DNA from: an uncultured Lachnospiraceae bacterium
GTDB lineage: Bacteria > Bacillota > Clostridia > Lachnospirales > Lachnospiraceae
Assembly: GCA_947624815.1 (NCBI GenBank)
Contig: CANQME010000018.1
Coordinates: forward strand, 1-40,207
DNA: 40,207 bases
Direction of reading: 5' to 3'
The translations under genes and the position numbers were made by a program. Below are positions 14,645-22,472 of the stretch, piece by piece. The notes beneath the pieces were generated by a model. It did not search any database, was not told where the DNA came from, and saw nothing but the letters and a program-made list of their open reading frames with translations. The stretch's first letter is position 1. The number at the start of each line of letters is the position of its first letter.

Positions 14645-16309
14645 TTACTTCACCATGTTGTCGTTGTACATCTGGCACAGCTCCTCGATCTGAAGGTTCT
14701 TAAGCTCCTCCACGTAAGCGTCCCAGTCGGTGTCAAGACTCTTGGTGCCGGTTACGAACGCGTCGATCCAGACCTCGATGGCGTCGGCCAGAGGAGTCGT
14801 GATCGTGGCTGCGTCCTCAGCGGTGAAGTCGTCGAAGATCGGAGCCGGCGGGATCTCCTGGATCGCGTCGTCCATGGCCGCGACCTTCGCGTTGATCTCC
14901 GCATAGTTCTCATCATACTTGGTCATCTCGCGCTCATTGATCCAGATATGCTGGGTCGGGTCGGCGCCGCAGCCGTACTCCAGCTGCATGTACTTGTAGA
15001 TGCCTTCCGGAGCGTTCAGAATATCGTCGTTGTAAACGATCTTGTCGCCGTCCATCGTGTAGGTCACGCCCTCGACGCCGATGCACCAGATAGTAGCGCA
15101 CTCCTCGGAGAAGAACATCTTGTCGATTGCACGTACGACCTGCTCGAAGTCGTCGCGCTCCGCAGTGGAAGCCGGGAACATGATTCCTACGTCCACGCTG
15201 GCCTTCTGCTGATGATGCGCGCCCGCCGGGCCCTCCAGCGGAGGATACATCTGCAGCTTAAAGCCTTCGATATCGCTGGCAGCCTCTACGCCGCCGATCT
15301 GATCGTAGTACGCGTAGGTCGCCATCGCACGGCCGTCAGCCATCTTGCCGGACCATACGTCGTCAGGGATCGTAGCCGCCATCTCGGGATCCAGAAGTCC
15401 TTCCGCATACAGCTTGTGATAGTAGCCGAGGAAGTCGCGGGCCTGATCGCTGATCGCTGCCGGGAACCATTCCTGCTTGTCATAATCCCAGCTCAGGGCG
15501 CCGCCGCCGCCGGCGTTGCTCTTGCCGAAGCGGATGCCCCAGGACGGCATCGTCATACGGTAGGTAACATAAGGAGCCACCAGGGTGGTCAGCGGATAGG
15601 AATCCGGATAATCTGCCTTGTAAGCCTTCAGGATCTCATACAGATCGTCAAAGGTCTTCGGATCGTCAAATCCCTTCGCCTCCAGGTAATCCTGTCTCAT
15701 GATAAGTCCGCCGTCATAGAAGGGCTTGTCATACAGACGCGGCATATAGTAGCGCTTGCCGTCCAGAAGCTTCTTCGAATCGACTGCATCCTGCAGGCCG
15801 AATTCCTGAACTCTGGCGTTGAACTCCGGCGTCCAGTCCGCGTAATCGCTGATCGGAACGATGGCGCCGTTCATGGCCAGGGACGAATACTCCGCGCTGC
15901 TGGTATCTCTGTAAAGGATCACATCCGGGCAGTTCTCGCCGGTGTTCAGAACCAGGGAGCACTTGGTGTTGAAGTCAGAGCCGCTGGGAAGGGCTTCGAC
16001 TTCCAGCTCTACATTACAGACCTTCTGCACCTCCTGAACCGCCAGCCAGCTGTCCATCCACGGAAGGGTGGGGTTGTCGGCATAGAACATGCTGATGTGA
16101 ATGGGATCTCCGGCCGCTTCCGTCTCCGCCTCGGTCTCAGCGGGAGCTTCCGTCTCGGCAGCCGCCTGGGTCGTGGACGCCGCCGTCGTACTCGGCGCCG
16201 CGGTCGTGCTGGCGGTAGATCCGCCTGAGCCGCCGCCGCAGGCTGCAAGGCCAAGAACCATGGAGACCGTCAGGGCGATCGCCGGAACCTTCAATAAGTT
16301 CTTTTTCAT
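14645..16309 (-). CDS. Extracellular solute-binding lipoprotein (Lpl/YtcQ type)
   Basis: A 554-residue lipoprotein: MKKNLLKVP followed by a hydrophobic segment and lipobox LAA-Cys24, then a Gly-rich bit and a Ser/Thr/Ala/Glu-rich linker (30-62), then a long substrate-binding domain of the type paired with LplB/LplC permeases (family length about 500-560). It would capture an oligosaccharide or amino sugar outside the cell. AGGAGG lies seven bases before the ATG at 16309; an open extension to 16372 crosses the leader and is rejected. The gene has its own strong promoter, with a candidate regulator palindrome between promoter and start. Placement with murQ points to MurNAc, GlcNAc-MurNAc or chito-oligosaccharide uptake, but the ligand is not shown by sequence. 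Confidence 0.9.
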   Translation of the reverse strand: MKKNLLKVPAIALTVSMVLGLAACGGGSGGSTASTTAAPSTTAASTTQAAAETEAPAETEAETEAAGDPIHISMFYADNPTLPWMDSWLAVQEVQKVCNVELEVEALPSGSDFNTKCSLVLNTGENCPDVILYRDTSSAEYSSLAMNGAIVPISDYADWTPEFNARVQEFGLQDAVDSKKLLDGKRYYMPRLYDKPFYDGGLIMRQDYLEAKGFDDPKTFDDLYEILKAYKADYPDSYPLTTLVAPYVTYRMTMPSWGIRFGKSNAGGGGALSWDYDKQEWFPAAISDQARDFLGYYHKLYAEGLLDPEMAATIPDDVWSGKMADGRAMATYAYYDQIGGVEAASDIEGFKLQMYPPLEGPAGAHHQQKASVDVGIMFPASTAERDDFEQVVRAIDKMFFSEECATIWCIGVEGVTYTMDGDKIVYNDDILNAPEGIYKYMQLEYGCGADPTQHIWINEREMTKYDENYAEINAKVAAMDDAIQEIPPAPIFDDFTAEDAATITTPLADAIEVWIDAFVTGTKSLDTDWDAYVEELKNLQIEELCQMYNDNMVK

Positions 16310-16362
16310 ACTACATTCCTCCTTTTTTTGCTTGCTGCACTGATTGCAGGATCGAAACGTTC

Positions 16363-16377
16363 CGAAAATCATTTTCG
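16363..16377. promoter_or_regulatory. Candidate RpiR/MurR operator, site 2
   Basis: CGAAAATCATTTTCG is a 15-base palindrome with core GAAA-N5-TTTC, about 40 bases downstream of the -10 box of the binding-protein promoter, a roadblock position suitable for repression. Confidence 0.5.
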
Positions 16378-16416
16378 ATAGCCATTTTCCGCTCTGGAAC
16401 TTTGTTTCGTATTCCC

Positions 16417-16445
16417 AGTATAGTACGATTTCTCCTGCTTGTCAA
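16417..16445 (-). promoter_or_regulatory. Promoter of the binding protein-permease-murQ operon
   Basis: Minus strand: perfect TTGACA (16445-16440), 17-base spacer, TATACT (16422-16417). Confidence 0.8.
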
Positions 16446-16562
16446 TACAATTTAGACAAATAATTGTGATATGTGCCTATTTTCCTCCAACTCTTGCAAT
16501 GATTTCCAGTAAATGTGAATATTCCGAAAGTAGGTCCGGTTCCCTCGGCGTTTTTGACCGCA

Positions 16563-17882
16563 TTACGCATCCTTCTCATCCCGGAAGAACTGGGGAAGGT
16601 ATTCCTTATGGGCCTCCATCAGCTCGTCCAGCACCGCCACGGCCGCCGTCTGGGACATGACCAGCGGATTGATCATCAGGGCCAGGAGCGCCTCCTTCCT
16701 GTCTCCGGTCACGGCCGCGTGGCCGCCGGTGATCTCAAAGGACTTGATCTGCTGGACCAGGCCGTTGACCGCCTTGGGCAGCGCGCCCACGCGCACCGGC
16801 TTCGGTCCGTCCTTCGTGATGACGCAGCTGACCTCCACCACCTCGTCGTCCTCGAAATTGTCGATGGCGCCGTGGTTCACCGTATTGACCACCTGAATGT
16901 CGTGTTTGTCATTATAGATCGACGAGATCAGGTTGCAGGCCGCGTCGCTGTAATACGCGCCGCCGCGCCGTTCCAGAAGCTTCGGCTTCTCGCACAGGTT
17001 CGGATCCTTATAGAGCTCGAAAAGCTCCGTCTCCAGCTTCTTCACCTGCTCGGCCCGGACGTTGTGCTCCCGGTATTTCTCGAATTCCTTCTCCACATAT
17101 TCCTTCGTCATGTAGTAATAGCGGTGGTAGGAGCACGGAAGCACGCCCAGCGCCTCCAGGAAATCGGTATTCCACGGGAATTTGGCGATATTGTTCACGC
17201 TCTGGTCCGTCCACTGCTTTAAGACGTCTCCGATCACCTCTTTGCCGTCCACCTTCACGCTGGTCGCGTAGACCATGTGGTTTAGGCCGCCGAACGTCAC
17301 GTCCACTTCCTCCATCGGACGTCCCAGCTTCTCGGCGATGGCCTTGTGCATGCCGATCGGCACGTTGCACAGACCGATGATCCGGTCAAAATGGGCGTAG
17401 CGCCGGATCGCCTCCGTCACCATGCCCGCCGGGTTCGTGAAATTGATGAGCCAGGCGCCGGGACTCAGTTCCTCGATATCCTTACAGATATCCATGATCA
17501 CCGGGATGGTCCGAAGGCCCTTGAACAGGCCGCCGGCCCCGTTGGTCTCCTGGCCGTAGAGTCCGTGTCCGAAGGGGATCCGCTCGTCCTTGATCCTGGC
17601 CTCCAGCTGGCCTACCCGCAGCTGGGTGGTCACAAAGGCCGCGCCCCGGATCGCCTCCCTGCGGTCCAGGGTCGCGTGGATCTCCATGGGCACGCCGGCC
17701 TTCTCCACCATGCGCTTCGCCAGCGCCGTGATGATGTTCAGCTTCTCCTGTCCCTCCGGGATATCCACCAGCCACAGCTCCCTCACCGGAAGCTCCTGAT
17801 ACCGCTTAATAAAGCCCTCTACCAGCTCCGGCGTATAGCTGGAGCCGCCGCCGATCGTTGCGATCTTGATTCCTTCCGCCAT
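16563..17882 (-). CDS. GH4 family 6-phospho-beta-glucosidase-like glycosidase
   Basis: A 439-residue NAD+- and Mn2+-dependent glycosidase of family GH4 (CelF/LicH/ChbF type). The dinucleotide loop IATIGGGSSYTPE begins at residue 8; NFTNPAG (147-153), the metal-binding Cys172 in CNVPIGMH and His202 in GLNHM are all present. These enzymes oxidise C3 of the glycone transiently and cleave 6-phosphorylated disaccharides. The start ATG at 17882 is fixed by the conserved N-terminus; the nearest ribosome site AAGGAGG is about 13 bases away, longer than usual, which may lower translation. It follows the ROK kinase gene by 103 bases, so kinase plus GH4 could process a non-PTS imported disaccharide. Whether the substrate is a beta-glucoside or an amino-sugar disaccharide is open. 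Confidence 0.92.
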   Translation of the reverse strand: MAEGIKIATIGGGSSYTPELVEGFIKRYQELPVRELWLVDIPEGQEKLNIITALAKRMVEKAGVPMEIHATLDRREAIRGAAFVTTQLRVGQLEARIKDERIPFGHGLYGQETNGAGGLFKGLRTIPVIMDICKDIEELSPGAWLINFTNPAGMVTEAIRRYAHFDRIIGLCNVPIGMHKAIAEKLGRPMEEVDVTFGGLNHMVYATSVKVDGKEVIGDVLKQWTDQSVNNIAKFPWNTDFLEALGVLPCSYHRYYYMTKEYVEKEFEKYREHNVRAEQVKKLETELFELYKDPNLCEKPKLLERRGGAYYSDAACNLISSIYNDKHDIQVVNTVNHGAIDNFEDDEVVEVSCVITKDGPKPVRVGALPKAVNGLVQQIKSFEITGGHAAVTGDRKEALLALMINPLVMSQTAAVAVLDELMEAHKEYLPQFFRDEKDA

Positions 17883-17985
17883 GATATGTACTCTGCCTCC
17901 TTCTTTTTCATAAACTCCTGACAGAAATCGCCGTCCTTCGCGGACCCGCCGCCTCTGTCCGGACATTTCACACGAAGAAATTCCT

Positions 17986-18855
17986 CTACGCCGTCTCGCC
18001 AAGCAGCAGCGACAGCGCCCCGATGCGGCCCGCAAGATTGCCCGTCTCGCAGGCCAGGATCCGGGTGTATTCCTCCAGATGCTCATACATGGAATACACC
18101 TTCGCGCGCAGGTCCCGGATGAACCGTTCCTGCCTGCAGACGCCTCCGCCGATCAGCACCGCCTCCGGATCCAGCAGAACCGCCATGTTGCCGACGATCA
18201 CGGCCAGCTTCGCGAGCCAGTCGCGGTAAATGGCGTCCACCGCGGGGTCGTCCAGATGCTCGAACACATACCGGCCGTCCACCGTCCCGCCTACCGCAGC
18301 CGACACCTTCTTCACCAGCCGCGACGTGGCCGCGGCATACTCAAGGGGCTCTCCGCCGGCGCCGGTTCCCAGCCGGAAGAAGCCCGCTTCTCCGGCCTTA
18401 TAATGGCTTCCCCGCACCAGTCTCCGGTTCAGCACCACGGCCCCGCCGATGCCGGTTCCGACCGTGATCAGGCCGATGTTTTGAAGCCCCTTCCCGGCTC
18501 CGGCCACCATCTCGCCCAGAGCCGCGCTGTTGCTGTCATTTTCCAGGACCACCGGCAGGCCGGACGCTTTCTCAAACTCTCTCTTCAGGTTATACGTCAC
18601 GAAATTCCTCCCGACGCTGAAATCCGTGTTCTCGCCGGTCGCCGGATCGATGAAGCCGCCGATGCACGCGGCGATCCCGCCGGCGCTTTCCCGGTAACGG
18701 GCGACAATCGTCAGAAGCTGCGCCAGAAACTCCTCCGGATCCCGCTTCGTTCGCTCGCTTCCCTCTTCCAGCTCCCGGTACCCATCGTCCATCAGGCTGT
18801 ATTTGACAAAGGTTCCTCCGATATCCATCGTCAGGTACCGTTTCTTCTCCTCCAT
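17986..18855 (-). CDS. ROK family sugar kinase
   Basis: A 289-residue ROK kinase. ATP-binding motifs are present: DIGGTFVKYSL (11-21), catalytic Asp107 in ENDSNSAALGE, GTGIGG (133-138), and LIGGGV near the C-terminus. The usual Cys-rich zinc motif (CxCGxxGCxE) is missing; the equivalent region reads AGFFRLGTGAGGEPLEYAA. That pattern occurs in a subgroup that includes beta-glucoside kinases (BglK), so phosphorylation of an intact disaccharide at C6 is plausible, fitting the downstream GH4 enzyme. AAGGAG lies seven bases before the ATG. It starts 27 bases after nagZ ends and is surely co-transcribed. An N-acetylhexosamine or glucose kinase role is the alternative. Confidence 0.86.
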   Translation of the reverse strand: MEEKKRYLTMDIGGTFVKYSLMDDGYRELEEGSERTKRDPEEFLAQLLTIVARYRESAGGIAACIGGFIDPATGENTDFSVGRNFVTYNLKREFEKASGLPVVLENDSNSAALGEMVAGAGKGLQNIGLITVGTGIGGAVVLNRRLVRGSHYKAGEAGFFRLGTGAGGEPLEYAAATSRLVKKVSAAVGGTVDGRYVFEHLDDPAVDAIYRDWLAKLAVIVGNMAVLLDPEAVLIGGGVCRQERFIRDLRAKVYSMYEHLEEYTRILACETGNLAGRIGALSLLLGETA

Positions 18856-18882
18856 AGCCGTCTCCTTCTCCTGTGCGCCCGT

Positions 18883-20445
18883 CTATCCGAGCCTTACCGG
18901 CAGATTCCCCTCCGGCTTCCGCTCGCCCTTCAGGACCGCCAGCACCGCCTTAAGGCTCTTCTCCGTGTACTCCCAGGCCGCCAGACCGGCGACCTGCCCG
19001 GGCACGTCGCACAGATCGTAGGGGATCCCCAGGGTCACCACCAGCACCGGAACCTTCACCTCGCCGAGCCGTCCCAGAAGCCTTCTCTGCCCCGGCTTCA
19101 GATGGCCGTTGAAGCTGCCGAGCACCAGACCGCTGTGCTTCTCCGCCTCCGCCAGAACCGTTTCGATCTCCTCGTCCGACGGATCCGGCGGGATCGTGCA
19201 GCTGTCTCCTCCGTAATGCTCCGCCATCCAGACGGCGAAGGAATTCCTGCTGTCCGCCTGATTGTTGGCCAACGTGGCCCGATACCGCGCGCAGCCCGCG
19301 AACAAAGGATCCGCGCCCAGGTCCGGAATACGGCCCTCCTTCCAGCGGACAGGCGTCAGCGCCCGCGCCTCCATCTCCTCCGCGGCCGCCCGGTCCGCGC
19401 TGTTGTCATAGAGAGGCGTTTCCTCCTCCAGACGGTACTTCTCCTTCATCCGCAGGATCCGCTCCGTGCTCCGGCGCAGCTCGCCGGCGTCGATCCGCCC
19501 GGTCCGCACCGCTTCCGCCGCCTTCTCCATGGCCTCGACCATATCTTCGATCTCATGGCACACCAGTACAATATCGGCTCCCGCCGCCAGGGCCGCAGCC
19601 GATCCTTCGCCCGTTCCGTAATAGGTCTTGATCGCCGCCATCTCCATCGAATCCGTCACGATCAGTCCCTCATATCCCAGCTTCTGCCGCAGAAGGCCGG
19701 TCAGGATGCGCCTTGACATGGTAGCGGGCACCTTCTCCGGCTCCAGAGCCGGGAACAGGATATGCGCCGTCATAATCCCGGCCACATCCTCCTTCACTGC
19801 GCGCACAAAGGGAAGGATTTCCATCCGTTCCAGCTCTTCCGCCGTCTTATCCACACACGGGAGACTCAGATGGGAATCCATGTTGGTGTCCCCGTGTCCC
19901 GGGAAATGCTTGGCGCAACCCAGGACGCCGTTCTCCTGAAGGCCCCGGATCATGGCGCTGCCGCATGCACTCACCTGCTGCGGCGTGTCGCCGTAGCTGC
20001 GCACGCCGATCACCGGGTTGTCCGGATTGCAGTTGATATCCATATCCGGAGCGAAATCGAAATTCACGCCCACCGCCCTCAGCTGCCGGCCGGTCATCCG
20101 GCCCGCCTCAAGGACCTCCTTCTCCCCGCCTGCCGCCGCAAGCGCCATGGCGGCCGGGATGTTCACCCCGTCCTCCGCCAGGCGGATCACCGGGCCTCCC
20201 TCCTGATCGATGGAGATCAGGGCGCTGTGCCCCGTGTTCGCACGGATGCATTCCTGAAGCTGGCGGCAGAGCCTGCGCAGCTGCCCGCAGCTTTCCACAT
20301 TCCTGGCGAAGAGAATGATATTGCCCGCCTGATACTCCGCGAGGAATTTCTCGAATTCGGGCGTCAGCTCCGTACCCGGCAGTCCTACCATAAAGTGCTG
20401 CCCAAGCTCCCGCCTGAGCTCCTGATCCGTCCATTTCCCGTCCAT
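18883..20445 (-). CDS. nagZ: Beta-N-acetylhexosaminidase NagZ (GH3)
   Basis: A 520-residue GH3 enzyme that removes GlcNAc from GlcNAc-MurNAc and muropeptides. The NagZ signature KHFPGHGDTNMDSH lies at 179-192, where His184 and its neighbour Asp act as the acid/base pair, and the nucleophile is Asp265 in VTDSMEM. No signal peptide or lipobox is present, so it acts in the cytoplasm, unlike the secreted B. subtilis NagZ. The C-terminal 200 residues form the extra alpha/beta domain seen in longer Gram-positive NagZ proteins. The ATG at 20445 has GGGAGG seven bases upstream; a start seven codons earlier lacks one. It lies between murK and the ROK gene and follows a 47-bp tandem array. Confidence 0.92.
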   Translation of the reverse strand: MDGKWTDQELRRELGQHFMVGLPGTELTPEFEKFLAEYQAGNIILFARNVESCGQLRRLCRQLQECIRANTGHSALISIDQEGGPVIRLAEDGVNIPAAMALAAAGGEKEVLEAGRMTGRQLRAVGVNFDFAPDMDINCNPDNPVIGVRSYGDTPQQVSACGSAMIRGLQENGVLGCAKHFPGHGDTNMDSHLSLPCVDKTAEELERMEILPFVRAVKEDVAGIMTAHILFPALEPEKVPATMSRRILTGLLRQKLGYEGLIVTDSMEMAAIKTYYGTGEGSAAALAAGADIVLVCHEIEDMVEAMEKAAEAVRTGRIDAGELRRSTERILRMKEKYRLEEETPLYDNSADRAAAEEMEARALTPVRWKEGRIPDLGADPLFAGCARYRATLANNQADSRNSFAVWMAEHYGGDSCTIPPDPSDEEIETVLAEAEKHSGLVLGSFNGHLKPGQRRLLGRLGEVKVPVLVVTLGIPYDLCDVPGQVAGLAAWEYTEKSLKAVLAVLKGERKPEGNLPVRLG

Positions 20446-20492
20446 ATACCTGCCTCCCGTTTTCATCCATCTCTTTATGTTAACCTACTCTG

Positions 20493-20663
20493 CTTCTTCC
20501 TGCCAGTCTGCTTCCGGCACGCCGCTTTCTTCCGCTCCGCTTCTTCCTGCCGGTCTGCTTCCGGTGCGCCTCTTTCTTCCGCTCCGTTTCTTCCTGCCGG
20601 CCTGTTTACGGCACGCCGCTTTCTTCCGCCCTGCTTCTTCCTGCCGGTCTGCTTCCGGTGCGC
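20493..20663. repeat. 47-bp tandem repeat array (about 3.6 copies)
   Basis: The phrase (C/T)TTCTTCCTGCC recurs at 20493, 20540, 20587 and 20634, an exact period of 47 bases. Between these, related CTGCTTCCGG and GCGCC/CACGCC phrases recur with small changes. 47 is not a multiple of three and the array sits between the murK stop and the nagZ start, so it is non-coding in the transcript. Confidence 0.88.
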
Positions 20664-20672
20664 CGGACTGCT

Positions 20673-21581
20673 TTACCCGAGTTCCTTCAGTGCCAGCCGG
20701 AGCGCGCCCTCCGCTGCCTCCCGGTTCACCGCCTGGATCCACGCGTCGTCCCGGACCGCCAGGATGCGGTCCCGGACCTTGCCCTGGATCCGTTCGTTCT
20801 TCAGGAGCACGCCGCCTCCCAGGGCGATGTTCTTCTCCTCCGGCAGCTTCCCGATCACGGGCCGGACCAGCGCGCACAGCTCATCCGCACACGCGTCCTC
20901 GATCGCCAGCGCTTCCGCATCTCCCATGACCGCCGCCTGGTTTAAAAGGACCGCCAGCGCCGCCAGGTCTCCCTTCCGGCGCTCAGGGGCGTATACATAA
21001 CCGATCAGCTCCGGAATCTCCGCGATGCCCAACTGCTCAAATACCAGCTCCGTAAGCACCGTCGGCTCTCCGCGGCCGTCTGACGCCCGAACCACCGCCG
21101 ACAGCATCCGCCGCGCGATATCGTAGGCGCTTCCGCCGTCGTCGATCAGATGGCCGTATCCGCCGCACCGGATCACGGCGCCGTCTTCCTTCCGGCCGTA
21201 GCAGATGGAACCGGTACCGGCGATCAGTATGATGCCGTGGCAGTCGGGATAAACCGCCGCAAGCGCCGTCTCGCCGTCGCTGTACATAGACACGCGGCCA
21301 TGATAGCCGCTTTCCCGCAATACCTCCGTAAGCGCCGCGCGGGTCGCGGGATTGCTGATTCCCGCCGCGCCGATCCCGATGGCCTCGCAGTCTTCCGGCT
21401 TCAGCTCCATCCGGGCGGGAAGCGCCAGTATCTCCTCCATAGTCTGCCGGAATTCCTCCCGGCTCTGTCCGTTGATATTCAGCGGTCCCGCCGTATGTCT
21501 CCCGTGGATGGCGCCGCTCCTGTCCGCCACGCAGATCTTCGTGGCCGTCCCGCCGCCGTCAATACCGATCAGATATCTCAT
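20673..21581 (-). CDS. murK: BadF/BadG family kinase, probable MurNAc/GlcNAc kinase MurK
   Basis: A 302-residue member of the BadF/BadG/BcrA/BcrD ATPase family, the group that includes eukaryotic-type N-acetylglucosamine kinases and Clostridium acetobutylicum MurK, which phosphorylates MurNAc and GlcNAc. Signatures: IGIDGGGTATK (5-15), GAAGISNP, SDGETALAA, GTGSICYG, GYGHLIDDGGSAYDIARR and LGGGVLL near the C-terminus. With nagZ, murQ and an RpiR regulator nearby, a cell-wall sugar kinase role is the best reading. The ATG at 21581 matches the conserved N-terminus; the ribosome site is weak (GGCGGCG or a distant GAGAGG). It is the first gene of murK-nagZ-ROK-GH4. The precise substrate range is inferred. 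Confidence 0.85.
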   Translation of the reverse strand: MRYLIGIDGGGTATKICVADRSGAIHGRHTAGPLNINGQSREEFRQTMEEILALPARMELKPEDCEAIGIGAAGISNPATRAALTEVLRESGYHGRVSMYSDGETALAAVYPDCHGIILIAGTGSICYGRKEDGAVIRCGGYGHLIDDGGSAYDIARRMLSAVVRASDGRGEPTVLTELVFEQLGIAEIPELIGYVYAPERRKGDLAALAVLLNQAAVMGDAEALAIEDACADELCALVRPVIGKLPEEKNIALGGGVLLKNERIQGKVRDRILAVRDDAWIQAVNREAAEGALRLALKELG

Positions 21582-21630
21582 ATCGCCGCCGATGCCTCTC
21601 TTTCTTCCGAAACACATGGTATCTGATTTC

Positions 21631-21659
21631 AGTATACACCTGCCATAGTCGAATTGCAA
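21631..21659 (-). promoter_or_regulatory. Promoter of the murK-nagZ-ROK-GH4 operon
   Basis: Minus strand TTGCAA (21659-21654), 17-base spacer, TATACT (21636-21631), about 50 bases upstream of the murK start. Confidence 0.72.
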
Positions 21660-21665
21660 CCAATT

Positions 21666-21680
21666 TGAAATAAAATTTCA
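21666..21680. promoter_or_regulatory. Candidate RpiR/MurR operator, site 3
   Basis: TGAAATAAAATTTCA, an inverted repeat TGAAA-N5-TTTCA, abuts the -35 box of the murK promoter. Its arms are identical to site 1 and its core matches site 2. Confidence 0.52.
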
Positions 21681-21794
21681 TATCAGCGCATCCGATTTTG
21701 TCCTTTATTTTCACATTGGTGTTCTCCTCCGTAATCCTCCTGCCCAACCGCCGCAAAACGTCGTGTACACGCTCGCATGTCCAACCGGAAGGTC

Positions 21795-21826
21795 AAAAAA
21801 GGGCATCTCCGTCTCCGGAAATGCCC
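21795..21826 (-). terminator. Terminator of the small lipoprotein gene
   Basis: GGGCATCTCC (21801-21810) pairs with GGAAATGCCC (21817-21826) with one G-U and a 6-base loop; the minus strand then runs into six T. Confidence 0.85.
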
Positions 21827-21876
21827 TGACCGCCGTATCCTATATGAAACAACAGGCGCACAGACGCCCGCCGCTG

Positions 21877-22338
21877 TTACCGGTTATCGCTCTCATCCGC
21901 GTTGTTGCTGGGTCCCTCCGAATCGCCGTTTATATCGTCGATCCCCTGCTCCACATCATCCATCAGACCGTCCAGAACGCCGGTGCTCTCCTCGCGTCCC
22001 GCGTCCTTTCCGTCCTTCCCGTCATGGCTTCCGGCGCCGGCGGAAGAGCCGCCTGCGCCCGAGCCGCCGTTGCCTGTGCCAGTACCGCCTGCGCTGCCTG
22101 ACGCCCCGCTGCCTCCGGTGCTGCCTGACGCGTGATCGTCTGCCCCGCTGCCGCCGGAGGACTTGCCGCCGGTGCTGCCAGACGTCCCGTTTCCGCCGGA
22201 ACCGTTGCCGGCCTGGCTGCTCTCAGACGCGGACGGACGTACGGACTCTTCATTGCCGGAATTCGTTCCGCATGCCGTCAGAGCCGTCACGGATAAAATC
22301 AGTAAAGCTGCGCATAGATAGAATCTGATTCTCTTCAT
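21877..22338 (-). CDS. Small Gly/Ser-rich lipoprotein of unknown function
   Basis: A 153-residue predicted lipoprotein. MKRIRFYLCAALLILSVTAL and lipobox LTA-Cys23 direct it to the outer membrane leaflet. Residues 25-110 are almost only Gly, Ser, Thr, Ala and Asp with short imperfect GGSG/GSTGG repeats, a flexible wall-spanning linker. The acidic C-terminus (LDGLMDDVEQGIDDINGD) resembles the ends of other small Lachnospiraceae lipoproteins. The ATG at 22338 has AAAGGAGA nine bases upstream; an upstream in-frame ATG at 22422 lacks a site. No enzymatic domain is visible. It lies downstream of dapB by 134 bases and has its own terminator. Confidence 0.75.
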   Translation of the reverse strand: MKRIRFYLCAALLILSVTALTACGTNSGNEESVRPSASESSQAGNGSGGNGTSGSTGGKSSGGSGADDHASGSTGGSGASGSAGGTGTGNGGSGAGGSSAGAGSHDGKDGKDAGREESTGVLDGLMDDVEQGIDDINGDSEGPSNNADESDNR

Positions 22339-22472
22339 AATAGCATTCTCCTTTCGTTTTCTGCGTTTAGTGTGCGCAGACGGAATGCAGATTATGGTGA
22401 GAAAGATTTCCTTTGTTTGCAAATCATGATCACGGACGACGGCGCCGCCCGTCCGGCCGCAGACCCCTTCGC

